Below, one piece after another: positions 26,987 to 35,192 of a DNA stretch of 64,000 nucleotides. Position 1 is the first letter of the stretch; each line of letters begins with the position of its first letter. Source of the DNA: Betaproteobacteria bacterium (GTDB taxonomy: Bacteria; Pseudomonadota; Gammaproteobacteria; Burkholderiales; SG8-39); contig SHXR01000001.1 of assembly GCA_009693235.1 (NCBI GenBank), positions 62,001-126,000 on the forward strand, written 5' to 3'. The translations under genes and the position numbers were made by a program. Below the pieces are notes generated by a model. That model saw only the letters and a program-made list of their open reading frames with translations. It did not search any database and was not told the DNA's origin.

Positions 26987-28774
26987 TTATCCACGCTTAA
27001 CGGCGGCACCCGCGCCCGTCGCATCGGTATCGTAGCCAGGCAGCACGCGTGCATCGATCAAACACACTTTGCCCGCCTGCACGGCTTCGATGCCGCGCTT
27101 GATCGCACCGGCCAGATCTTCGATGCGTTTCACTGGACCGATGCCTTCCGCGCCTTGCGCGCGCGCGATCGCAGCGAGATCGATATCGGGCTCGCTGATC
27201 GCCTGACCCACCCACTTGTTCTCAACCGGCCGATTGCGGGTTTTGGCGACGCGCTCCTGATGCAATTCGTCATTGTAGAACGAGCGATTGTTCGCCACGA
27301 TCATGAGGCATGGAATCTTGTAATGCGCGGCGGTCCAGATGGCCGAACTCGCCATCATGAAGTCGCCGTCGCCCAGCACGCCGACCGGGATGCGGCCTGA
27401 ACCCACCAACCCGAGCGCCGAGCCGATGGTCATACCCGGGCCGGAGCCGATGCCCGCACCGCCATCAGCACCGAGATAATCGAGCGGATGTTTGAACTCG
27501 CGATACGCACCGTGCCACCCAAGCGGCAGGCGCGTGATCGATACATCAAAACCCTTGGTCGCTTCGTTCAGGCAATGCGCAAGTGCGGCGATCGTCACTT
27601 CCGCTGTCATGCGTGCCTGCGGTCCGGGCGGCTGCGCAGGCGCTGCACCTTTGCGCGCGGTAACCGTGCCCAGCAACGCCGAGACGGCCGCTTCCGGTTC
27701 GCAGAGCAGATAACAATCGGCGGGCGGGAGCACATGGTATTCCATGCCAAAGCCTCGATGGCTGTGCTGGTCGACGGACACCCGAATCACTTTGGCGGTG
27801 ATCGGGCCATCGCCGTAGGCCAGCTTCAACGTGCCACCGAGATCGACGTTGTCCAGCGCGAGAATGACATCGGCTTGTTTGATGGATTCAAGGCCAACCG
27901 GCAACTGGTGAATGCCGGGCCAGCCAAAGTGCAGCGGATGATCGGTCGGGAACGCCGCGCCGCATTTCAGATCGGTATAGACCGTCGCATTCAGTTTCTC
28001 CGCCAGGGCCACTCGATCACGCCAGCCTTCGGTCGAACGCGACACGCGGCCGATCATGATGGCTGGATTCTTCGCCTGTGAGAGCCACTTGGCGGCGCGC
28101 GCGACTTCGTCGGCATCGGGTTTGATCGCGGGCGGTGCGCTGAACCGTCCGACTTCAGGCACTGGCGGCAGGCTCGGCAGTTTGGCTTCTTGCAGCGCCG
28201 CATCGAGATTGATGTACACCGGGCCGCATGGCGCGGTTGCAGAAATTTGCGCGGCGCGGATCATCGCTTCATACATCGCTGGCACCGAGGCAGGTTGGTT
28301 ATCCCACTTCGTGAAATTGCGGATGAGCGCGCCTTGATCGGACATCGTATGGATCCAGTCGATCCACGGCCGGCGCTTGGCGGCATCCCACGGACCGGTG
28401 GCCCCGAGAATCATCATCGGCACACGGTCGCACCAGGCGTTGAAGATCGACATCGTCGCATGCATGAGTCCCACATTGGAATGCAATGCGGCACCCATCA
28501 TGCGCCCAGTCGCTTTCGCATAGCCGTGCGCGATCGACACCGCGACGTCTTCATGCAGGCAGAGCAACATCTGCGGCTTTTCATTGCCAAGATAGTTGAC
28601 CAGGCTGTCATGCAGCCCGCGATAGCTCGCCCCCGGGTTGAGCGCGATGTACGGCACGTCGAGGGCACGCAGCATTGCCGCCATCGCGTCGCTGCCCCAG
28701 AATTCGGTAACCGGGGCGGCTTGATTGGGCTGATCGATATGGATCTGAGCGAATTTCGGGGCGCCAGCGTTCAT
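26987..28774 (-). CDS. Thiamine-diphosphate enzyme (acetolactate synthase / decarboxylase-like)
   Basis: 595 aa with the three usual domains. The catalytic Glu that activates ThDP is in LCLHEDVAVSIAHGYAKATG at about residues 75-94, and the ThDP/Mg site is GDGDFMMASSAIWTAAHY with NNRSF after it. Family members include acetolactate synthase, benzoylformate decarboxylase and oxalyl-CoA decarboxylase; without a partner small subunit or a second marker gene the substrate is uncertain. It is divergent from the FAH-family gene and its 3-prime end faces the broken MFS gene with a 27-base gap. Confidence 0.88.
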   Translation of the reverse strand: MNAGAPKFAQIHIDQPNQAAPVTEFWGSDAMAAMLRALDVPYIALNPGASYRGLHDSLVNYLGNEKPQMLLCLHEDVAVSIAHGYAKATGRMMGAALHSNVGLMHATMSIFNAWCDRVPMMILGATGPWDAAKRRPWIDWIHTMSDQGALIRNFTKWDNQPASVPAMYEAMIRAAQISATAPCGPVYINLDAALQEAKLPSLPPVPEVGRFSAPPAIKPDADEVARAAKWLSQAKNPAIMIGRVSRSTEGWRDRVALAEKLNATVYTDLKCGAAFPTDHPLHFGWPGIHQLPVGLESIKQADVILALDNVDLGGTLKLAYGDGPITAKVIRVSVDQHSHRGFGMEYHVLPPADCYLLCEPEAAVSALLGTVTARKGAAPAQPPGPQARMTAEVTIAALAHCLNEATKGFDVSITRLPLGWHGAYREFKHPLDYLGADGGAGIGSGPGMTIGSALGLVGSGRIPVGVLGDGDFMMASSAIWTAAHYKIPCLMIVANNRSFYNDELHQERVAKTRNRPVENKWVGQAISEPDIDLAAIARAQGAEGIGPVKRIEDLAGAIKRGIEAVQAGKVCLIDARVLPGYDTDATGAGAAVKRG

Positions 28775-28904
28775 GGTGTCGTTCTCAGTGATGGGGGATC
28801 GCGGGCGAGTATAGCCGGGAACCAGTCCGCCGCTGCCCTGCTCGACCGTGTGAGATCATTCTATTTCTGCGCGACCAAGTCAGTCTTCAATAAGGATTTA
28901 AACC

Positions 28905-29780
28905 ATGAAAATCTGCCGCTTCAATGGAAATCGTATCGGCCTGGTCCAGGGCGATGAGGTGCTCGATGTCACCGCTGCGCTCGATGTGATTCCGGCGCAA
29001 CGCTATCCGCTGCCGCACTACGATGTGATGATCGAGAATCTCGCCAAAGTCTGCGCACGAATCAACGAAGTAAAGGGTAGTGCGGCACGTCTCAAGCTTT
29101 CCAGCATCAAGTTGGACGCGCCGGTCGCCAATCCGAACAAGATCATCAATGCGCCGGTCAATTACAAAGCGCATGCAGATGAAGCCCTCACCGACAAGCA
29201 GCTTGGCGCTGGTGCCGCGGGCAAGCAGTCGATGTTCATCGGCGACTGGGGGCTGTTCCTCAAGGCGAATAGTTCGCTCTGCGGGTTCGGTGATGAAGTG
29301 AAGCTCCGCTGTCCGGATCGTCGCAACGATCATGAGATCGAGCTGGCGGTCATCATCGGCAAAACCTGCGAGCGCGCCACGCTCGCCAATGCCATGGACT
29401 ATGTGGCCGCCTATTCCATCGGACTCGATATGACCGTACGCGGGCAGGAAGATCGCAGCTGGCGCAAATCATTCAACACGTATGCGGTGTTGGGGCCATG
29501 GATCGTCACCAAAGACGAAATTCCCGATCCGCACAACATCGACTTCTCGATCCATGTGAACGGTGAGTTGCGGCAGAAGTCGAACACCGCGAAGCTCGTG
29601 TTCAATATTCCGAAGTTGATCGAATACGCGACCCAGTGTTACACGCTTTACCCGGGCGACATCATTTTCAGCGGCACGCCGGAAGGGGTAGGCCCGGTGA
29701 AGCCGGGCGATGTGATGCGGGTCGATATCGAAAAGATTGCCGCTTGGGATGTTCGCATTGCCCGCGATTACGTGCGCTGA
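28905..29780 (+). CDS. Fumarylacetoacetate hydrolase family protein
   Basis: 291 aa with the FAH C-terminal domain (PF01557). The metal ligands lie in DHEIELAVIIGK (Glu, Glu) and GLDMTVRGQ (Asp), and the ending TLYPGDIIFSGTPEGVGPV is characteristic. AAGGAT precedes the ATG. Members act on 2-oxo acid or acylpyruvate products of aromatic ring cleavage, as hydrolases, hydratases or decarboxylases. It is followed 12 bases later by a copper-chaperone gene that has no obvious link to catabolism. Confidence 0.92.
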   Translation: MKICRFNGNRIGLVQGDEVLDVTAALDVIPAQRYPLPHYDVMIENLAKVCARINEVKGSAARLKLSSIKLDAPVANPNKIINAPVNYKAHADEALTDKQLGAGAAGKQSMFIGDWGLFLKANSSLCGFGDEVKLRCPDRRNDHEIELAVIIGKTCERATLANAMDYVAAYSIGLDMTVRGQEDRSWRKSFNTYAVLGPWIVTKDEIPDPHNIDFSIHVNGELRQKSNTAKLVFNIPKLIEYATQCYTLYPGDIIFSGTPEGVGPVKPGDVMRVDIEKIAAWDVRIARDYVR

Positions 29781-29792
29781 TCGGATAAGCCC

Positions 29793-30257
29793 ATGATGAT
29801 GCGCCTCGCGATGACGATTGGATGTATGTTCGCCAGCGTGCTTGCGCAGGCCCAGGTGACGGTTTCCGAGCCCTGGATACGCGCCACCGTCGGTGGACAG
29901 AAGGTCGCGGGCGGTTACCTGCAGATCAAGAGCGAGCGCGATACGGCGCTGGTGGGCGTGAAATCGCCCGCTGCCGCCAACGTCGAAGTGCATGAAATGG
30001 CGATGGTCGATAATGTCATGAGGATGCGTGCATTGCAAAAGCTCGACGTGCCGGCGGGTCGTTCGGTCGAATTGAAACCAGGCGGGTATCACCTGATGCT
30101 GATCGATATCAAAGAGCCGATGAAAGTGGGCGCGAAAGTGCCGCTGCAATTGACTTTCGAAGATAAAGACAAGAAACGCGAGACCGTCGAGGTGACGGCG
30201 GAGGTGCGGCCGCTTAGTGGCGCGAGCGCGGCGAAGGGTGAGCATAAGCATCACTGA
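29793..30257 (+). CDS. PCu(A)C-type periplasmic copper chaperone
   Basis: 154 aa with a short signal peptide ending near LAQA and a PCu(A)C domain (PF04314). The copper ligands are in HEMAM near residue 66, with a Met downstream and the second HLM (YHLMLID) about 35 residues later, the H-x-M ... H-x-M pattern of the family. The C-terminal GEHKHH is a His-rich tail. It delivers copper to the CuA or CuB site of cytochrome oxidase in the periplasm. Three ATG codons in a row start the gene; any may be used. Confidence 0.9.
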   Translation: MMMRLAMTIGCMFASVLAQAQVTVSEPWIRATVGGQKVAGGYLQIKSERDTALVGVKSPAAANVEVHEMAMVDNVMRMRALQKLDVPAGRSVELKPGGYHLMLIDIKEPMKVGAKVPLQLTFEDKDKKRETVEVTAEVRPLSGASAAKGEHKHH

Positions 30258-30282
30258 CGCTCAAGCCACGAGCCTCTAAATC

Positions 30283-30428
30283 CTTAGAATGAACCACGGA
30301 GGAAGCGGAGGGTCAAAAAGCAGCCGCAGGCACGATAGATTCAATCCGCAATAGACCCGGTCGCAGAATCGAGGCAACGCTGTGATCACACTTTTTCCTC
30401 CGCTTCCTCCGTGGTGAATTTCTGAGGT
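30283..30428. repeat. 146-bp element with long inverted ends (CACGGAGGAAGCGGAGG type)
   Basis: A perfect 19-bp inverted repeat, ACCACGGAGGAAGCGGAGG (30293-30311) and its complement at 30397-30415, is flanked by a less exact extension (CCTTAGAATGA against CCTCAGAAATTC). The 85-base spacer has no gene. It occupies most of the 222-base gap before the enoyl-CoA hydratase gene. A relative with the same design occurs at 49022-49187. Confidence 0.8.
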
Positions 30429-30479
30429 ATCGCTCGTCGTCTGTGGTCAACTTGTGTAGTGTCACCTCAATGCAAATAG

Positions 30480-31259
30480 ATGGAGAACTCTTTGACTCAA
30501 GACCTCCTCGTCGACGTTCGCGATCGCGTCATGCGCATCACCATCAATCGCGAAGAGCGCCGCAACGCGATCAATCCCGATGTCGTCAATGCCATCAGCG
30601 CGGCGCTCGATCAAGCGCAAGCCGATCGTGACGTTCGCGTCATCGTCTTGACCGGCGCGGGCACCAACGCGTTCTGCTCGGGCGCCGACCTGCAATCAGG
30701 CGCCTCATTCCAGCATGATCACTCGGAACCGACCGCGCCCTTTGCCAATCTCGCACGCAAAGTCCGTCAGTTGAACATACCCCTGGTGGCGCGCGTCAAT
30801 GGCGCATGCATGGCCGGTGGCATCGGCCTTTTGTCGATGTGCGATATGGCGGTGGCGAGTGAACATGCCATCTTCGGCTTTCCGGAAGTAAAAGTCGGCG
30901 TCTTTCCTTCGCAGGTGTTGAGCGTATTGCAGCATCTCATTCCACGACGGGTGCTGAATGAGATGTGCATCACCGGCGAGCCGATCACCGCAGTCGATGC
31001 GAAAGCCATCGGGCTGGTGAACTATGTGAGTGACGATCTCGATGGCAAGCTCACCTGGCTGCTGGATCGAATCCTCGATAAATCACCGGCCGCGATCCGC
31101 CGTGGCCTCTACACCATGAAACGCGTCGATTCGATGTCGTTCGAAGAAGCAGCAGCCTTCACCGAAAGCCAAATCGCGCTTACCGCGATGACCGAGGATG
31201 CGAAAGAAGGGCGCGCCGCGTTCCGCGAAAAAAGAAAGCCGGTGTGGACGGGGCGGTGA
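30480..31259 (+). CDS. Enoyl-CoA hydratase/isomerase family protein
   Basis: 259 aa crotonase-fold enzyme. The CoA-binding beginning FCSGADLQSG at about residues 63-72 and GACMAGGIGLLSMCDMAVASE at about 111-130 form the oxyanion hole, and FPEVKVGVFPSQ carries the second active-site loop. The Glu of canonical hydratases at this loop is not clearly conserved, so the exact reaction is unknown. It is flanked by a repeat on the left and by a convergent dienelactone hydrolase gene on the right. Alone, it could be an accessory beta-oxidation or aromatic-degradation gene. Confidence 0.9.
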   Translation: MENSLTQDLLVDVRDRVMRITINREERRNAINPDVVNAISAALDQAQADRDVRVIVLTGAGTNAFCSGADLQSGASFQHDHSEPTAPFANLARKVRQLNIPLVARVNGACMAGGIGLLSMCDMAVASEHAIFGFPEVKVGVFPSQVLSVLQHLIPRRVLNEMCITGEPITAVDAKAIGLVNYVSDDLDGKLTWLLDRILDKSPAAIRRGLYTMKRVDSMSFEEAAAFTESQIALTAMTEDAKEGRAAFREKRKPVWTGR

Positions 31260-31265
31260 AAAATA

Positions 31266-31310
31266 GGGGACAGACCACGATTATGCGCCCGGACGTCGCG
31301 GGTCCGTCCC
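31266..31310. repeat. Hairpin with GGGGACAGACC arms between convergent genes
   Basis: GGGACAGACC at the left pairs with GGTCCGTCCC at the right with one mismatch and a GC-rich loop of about 24 bases. It lies six bases after the hydratase stop, in the convergent gap before the minus-strand hydrolase. GGGGACAGACCACG sequences are widespread REP-like repeats in proteobacteria. It may serve both genes as a transcript end. Confidence 0.55.
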
Positions 31311-31369
31311 TCACTCGCCGGCGAGGCAAGCGCTTCGTTCCTTCACAATGAAGGCAGCCGCCACCGCGC

Positions 31370-32137
31370 TTACGTCGTTCCCAACTGCCGCCTGAACATC
31401 GTAAAAATAATCTCCCAATCCCGATTCGCTGCCTGCTTGTCGTGGATATCGCGATCCGGTAGCGCATAGCCATGGTCCGCGCCGGGATGGATTACTTCCC
31501 GATAGCGTGCCTCAGTGCCGCGAAAGATTTCAGCCACCACCTTGATCGTTGCAGGCGGCGTCCACGGATCCTTCTCGGCGTAGCCGCAATACATTTCACC
31601 GCGCGCCTTCTTCATGCCAAGATGCGGCGAGTCGGCGGCCTCCGTCACCAGTGCCGTCCCGTGCAAACTCGCGCCGGCGCGAAACCGATCCGGGAAATGT
31701 TCCGCGGCGCGAAACACATGGCGTCCGCCCATGCAGTAGCCGATCGATCCGATCGCGCCCTTCTTCACCGGCTCGCCGCGATCGATGAAGGAAAGTAGAT
31801 CGACCGTGTCGTCGATGACCATTTGATCGGTCAGCTTGTTGAGCGGGGCGAGGACTTGTTGCTTACGCGCTTCATCTAACGCGTGGAGCGAAATCATGCG
31901 TCCGTCGGCATCCTTGAACTGATGGCGGATGCGGCCTTGGCGATAGTAGAAATTCGGTACGAGGCAGTAATAGCCGACGGTCGCGATTCGTCGCGCTACA
32001 TCGAACAGCTCTTCGCGCAGGCCCCACACGTCCATGTAAAGGACGACGGCCGCGAAGGGCCCGTTCTCCTCGGGGTGGGTAATGAAGGTATCCATCTTCC
32101 CGTGGCGGGTGGGAAGGTCGATCAGGCGTTCTTTCAT
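31370..32137 (-). CDS. Dienelactone hydrolase family protein (third copy)
   Basis: 255 aa DLH-family alpha/beta hydrolase without signal peptide. Nucleophile Cys in GYCMGGRHVFRAAEH, His in PGADHGYALPDRD. The usual opening YMDAPGIREEL reads YMDVWGLREELF. It is convergent with the enoyl-CoA hydratase gene and divergent from the first TRAP operon. Like its two relatives in the window it is probably part of peripheral aromatic or lactone metabolism; the substrate is unknown. Confidence 0.9.
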   Translation of the reverse strand: MKERLIDLPTRHGKMDTFITHPEENGPFAAVVLYMDVWGLREELFDVARRIATVGYYCLVPNFYYRQGRIRHQFKDADGRMISLHALDEARKQQVLAPLNKLTDQMVIDDTVDLLSFIDRGEPVKKGAIGSIGYCMGGRHVFRAAEHFPDRFRAGASLHGTALVTEAADSPHLGMKKARGEMYCGYAEKDPWTPPATIKVVAEIFRGTEARYREVIHPGADHGYALPDRDIHDKQAANRDWEIIFTMFRRQLGTT

Positions 32138-32257
32138 GGTGAGCTCCCTTGGTATTTCTGAGGATCGGATAGTACGACGACGGGCGCGCGGGCATCGACA
32201 GCACGTCGTCGATGAGATAACGTACGCTTCAGCGTTTAAAACAAGGGGAGACTATCG

Positions 32258-33253
32258 ATGAAGCTCGCACTGTTAACCGCCCTGCTCGTCGCGGGGTTAG
32301 CACAGGCCCAGCCCGTCGTTCTGAAGTTCGCAAGCTTCGAGCCGGCGCAGGCGCCCTTCACCGCGCGGGTGTTCACGACCTGGGCCGAAGACGTGACCAA
32401 CGCATCGAATGGCACGCTCAAGATCGAGATGTTTGCGGGCGGCACGCTTGGACGCAATCCGCTGCAACAATTGAAGTTGATTCAGGATGGCGTCGCCGAT
32501 ATCGCTTGGACGGTTCCCGGCGTGACCCCCGGCCGCTTCGATGATGTCGAGGTGGTCGAACTGCCGTTTCTAGTGAACAACTCGCTCGAAGGGTCGACAG
32601 TGCTCACCCGCATGCTGGTCAGAAATCAACTCGCCGGGTTCGCGGAACTGAAGCCGATGTTTCTTGGCAATGTGCCGCCGGTGAGCATGCACGGCAAGTT
32701 TCCGATCAAGACGCTTGCTGATTTGAAAGGAAAGCGCTTTCGCGTCGGCAGCTCGCTTACCGGCAAGGTGGTCGAAGCGATGGGCGCCACACCCGTCGTG
32801 ATCGGCGCGCCGCAGACCGCCGAGGCGATTTCCAAGGGCGTGGTCGATGGCACGCTCGCGGAGTGGAACTTCGTCGCGACCTTCAAGATCGATGAAGTCG
32901 CATTGCACCACATGGCTCTTCCGCTTGGCGGGACGGCGGTCATGGTGCCGATGTTGAAGTCACGATACGACGCTCTGCCACCCGCCGCGCGCGCAGCGAT
33001 CGACCAGTTCAGTGGCGAGGCCTTTGTGAAGCGGTTTGCCGCGGTGGCGGATGCACAGATCACGGCAGTGCCCGAGGCCATCGAGAAGCGCGGCGGCAAG
33101 AACATCATTGTGCGACCGGATGCCGCCACGCAAGAGACGTTCAAGAAAGCGGTGGAACCGGTGGTGAGTGAATGGCGCAAGACCAAACCGCGCAATGAAG
33201 CGACCTATCAGGCATTCATCGCCGAACTGCAGCAGGTGCGGGCGGGGAAATGA
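32258..33253 (+). CDS. dctP: TRAP transporter substrate-binding protein (system 1)
   Basis: 331 aa periplasmic solute receptor of the DctP family with a signal peptide of about 18 residues (LAQAQP). The family ligand-binding segment (SSLTGKVVEAMGATPVVI) with the substrate-carboxylate Arg just before it (FRVG) is present. AAGGGGAG precedes the ATG. It is followed by DctQ and DctM, completing a tripartite ATP-independent importer for an organic acid. The ligand is unknown. Confidence 0.92.
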   Translation: MKLALLTALLVAGLAQAQPVVLKFASFEPAQAPFTARVFTTWAEDVTNASNGTLKIEMFAGGTLGRNPLQQLKLIQDGVADIAWTVPGVTPGRFDDVEVVELPFLVNNSLEGSTVLTRMLVRNQLAGFAELKPMFLGNVPPVSMHGKFPIKTLADLKGKRFRVGSSLTGKVVEAMGATPVVIGAPQTAEAISKGVVDGTLAEWNFVATFKIDEVALHHMALPLGGTAVMVPMLKSRYDALPPAARAAIDQFSGEAFVKRFAAVADAQITAVPEAIEKRGGKNIIVRPDAATQETFKKAVEPVVSEWRKTKPRNEATYQAFIAELQQVRAGK

Positions 33254-33277
33254 TCAAACTTCGCTGACCCGCCTATC

Positions 33278-33784
33278 ATGCTGACTACTCTTGAACGCCA
33301 CGTCCAGCGCGTAACCCGCGCCCTCGCATTGGGCGCGGCTGCGTGTCTTTTAGGCATCGCGCTCCTCACGATGGCCGATGTGCTGCTCCGCTGGCTATTC
33401 AAGGCGCCGATCAAGGGCATCATGGATATTGCGGCGTTGGCGAGCGCAGTCATTCTTGCGGCGATGTTTCCCGCTCTGCTGGCACAGCGCGGTAACGTCA
33501 CGATCCGCATGGTCGGGTCGTTTGCCGGGCCGCGCGTCGCGCGCATTCTTGATACGTTCGGCGCATTGGTCACCGTCATCTTCTTCTCGCTGATGACATG
33601 GAAGTACATCGAATACAGCGCTGAGATGACCTCTGCCAATGAGTCGACTGTCGTGCTGCGCTGGCTGACCGGTCCGTGGTGGTGGGTGGTCACCGCGATG
33701 ATCGGTATGACTACGCTAGTTGGCGTCGTTGTTCTCGCCCGTGAAATCGCCGGGCGCCAAGACATTTCGAAGGACCCAAGCTAG
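33278..33784 (+). CDS. dctQ: TRAP transporter small membrane subunit (system 1)
   Basis: 168 aa with four predicted transmembrane segments; the DVLLRWLFKAPI segment at about residues 35-46 is the typical DctQ signature. It links DctM to the binding protein. The stop is one base before the dctM start, so the two are translated together. Gap to dctP is 24 bases. Confidence 0.9.
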   Translation: MLTTLERHVQRVTRALALGAAACLLGIALLTMADVLLRWLFKAPIKGIMDIAALASAVILAAMFPALLAQRGNVTIRMVGSFAGPRVARILDTFGALVTVIFFSLMTWKYIEYSAEMTSANESTVVLRWLTGPWWWVVTAMIGMTTLVGVVVLAREIAGRQDISKDPS

Positions 33785-33785
33785 C

Positions 33786-35096
33786 ATGGACCCGGTCGCC
33801 GCCGTTCTCGTTGGGCTCGCAGGCATGTTCGTGCTCATCATGTTGCATGTTCCGCTTGGCATCGCCATGGGCATTGCCGGTGTCATCGGGTTTGGCGCGT
33901 TGAACGCGTTCAATTTCAAACCCGCGTTGTCATTGCTTGCCTCTGAGACGGCGAGTGCGTTCTCCAGTTTGGACCTGGCGACGATCCCGCTCTTCATCAT
34001 GATGGGCGGCTTTGCCAGTGCGGCGGGGTTGTCAGAAGACCTTTATCGCGTGGCCTATGCGCTGATCGGACACCGCCGTGGTGGACTCGCGATGGCCACG
34101 ATCGGCGGTTGCGCAGGGTTTGGCGCGGTATGCGGTTCATCGATCGCCACGACAGCGACCTTTGGCAAGGTGGCGCTACCGTCGATGCTGTCGCGCGGCT
34201 ATGCACCCGGCTATGCGACCGGCACGGTGGCCGCGGGCGGCACGTTGGGCATCCTGGTGCCGCCGTCGGTGATCATGGTGATCTATGCGGTGCTGGCCGA
34301 ACAATTGATTATCACGCTGTACACGGCGGCGATCATTCCGTCCATCATTGCGGTCGCACTCCACTGGACCTCGATCGGTCTCTACACTGCATGGCGTCCA
34401 GACGCCGCACCGTCCGGCCCACGGATGCCCTGGCCCGAGCGTTGGCGCGAAATCCGGCGCAGTTGGGCGGTGGTGCTCTTGATCGGCATCGTGCTGGGCG
34501 GCATTACCTTCGGTGTCTTCACCGCCACCGAAGGCGCGGCCGTGGGTGCTGCCCTCGCCTTTTTCTTCGCCCTGGCGCGGCGCACGCTAAACGGCAAGAC
34601 GTTCTGGCTCACGCTCACCGATGTCGCAAGCACGAGCGGTATGATCTACGTCATCATTGTCGGTGCGTCGATCTTCAGCTATTTCGTGGCGGTGTCGCAC
34701 GCGCCGGAAGCGATGATCAAAGCGATCTCCGGATCGGGGCTATCAATTCCCATAATTATGTTTTTGCTTATGCTGATGTATCTCGTGCTGGGCGCGATCT
34801 TCGATGAAGTGGCCGCGATGGTCATTACGCTGCCGTTCGTGCTGCCGCTTATCAAGAGCTGGGGGCTGGATCCAGTGTGGTGGGGCATCATAAACGTCGT
34901 CATCATCGAGCTTGGCATGCTGATTCCGCCCATTGGCATGAACGTCTTCGTTATCCATGGACTCGCCCCAACGGTGCCGCTGGCGAAGATCTACGCAGGT
35001 GTGGCGCCGTACATCGCCTCGAGCCTCGTGCGATTGGCATTGTTGCTGTCGGTGCCGTCGCTGTGTCTGTGGCTACCGGCGGTGATGAAGGGCTAG
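33786..35096 (+). CDS. dctM: TRAP transporter large permease (system 1)
   Basis: 436 aa from the ATG at 33786 (MDPVAAVLVGLAGMF), placed one base after the dctQ stop; the longer in-frame extension overlaps dctQ and is rejected. About 12 transmembrane segments with GAVCGSSIATTATFGKVALP and GTLGILVPPSVIMVIYA, the conserved DctM loops. It is the sodium-coupled ion-solute channel. Repeat copy D begins directly after its stop, separating it from the convergent system 2. Confidence 0.93.
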   Translation: MDPVAAVLVGLAGMFVLIMLHVPLGIAMGIAGVIGFGALNAFNFKPALSLLASETASAFSSLDLATIPLFIMMGGFASAAGLSEDLYRVAYALIGHRRGGLAMATIGGCAGFGAVCGSSIATTATFGKVALPSMLSRGYAPGYATGTVAAGGTLGILVPPSVIMVIYAVLAEQLIITLYTAAIIPSIIAVALHWTSIGLYTAWRPDAAPSGPRMPWPERWREIRRSWAVVLLIGIVLGGITFGVFTATEGAAVGAALAFFFALARRTLNGKTFWLTLTDVASTSGMIYVIIVGASIFSYFVAVSHAPEAMIKAISGSGLSIPIIMFLLMLMYLVLGAIFDEVAAMVITLPFVLPLIKSWGLDPVWWGIINVVIIELGMLIPPIGMNVFVIHGLAPTVPLAKIYAGVAPYIASSLVRLALLLSVPSLCLWLPAVMKG

Positions 35097-35187
35097 AAAA
35101 TAATTGAACAAGAGGGCTCGCTCTCTTGTAACTCCCCGAAAAGTATGCGCACGCTGATTGCACGAGATAGCTTAATCAGCGTTCCCT
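35097..35187 (+). repeat. MITE/REP-like palindromic element, copy D (short form)
   Basis: TTGAACAAGAGGGCTCGCTCTCTTG then GCACGCTGATTGCACGAGATAGCTTAATCAGCG, matching the core of copy C with a few changes. It fills the 96-base gap between two convergent dctM genes, a place where a terminator is expected, so it may end transcription from both sides. Same orientation as copies A-C. Confidence 0.85.
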
Positions 35188-35192
35188 GACGC

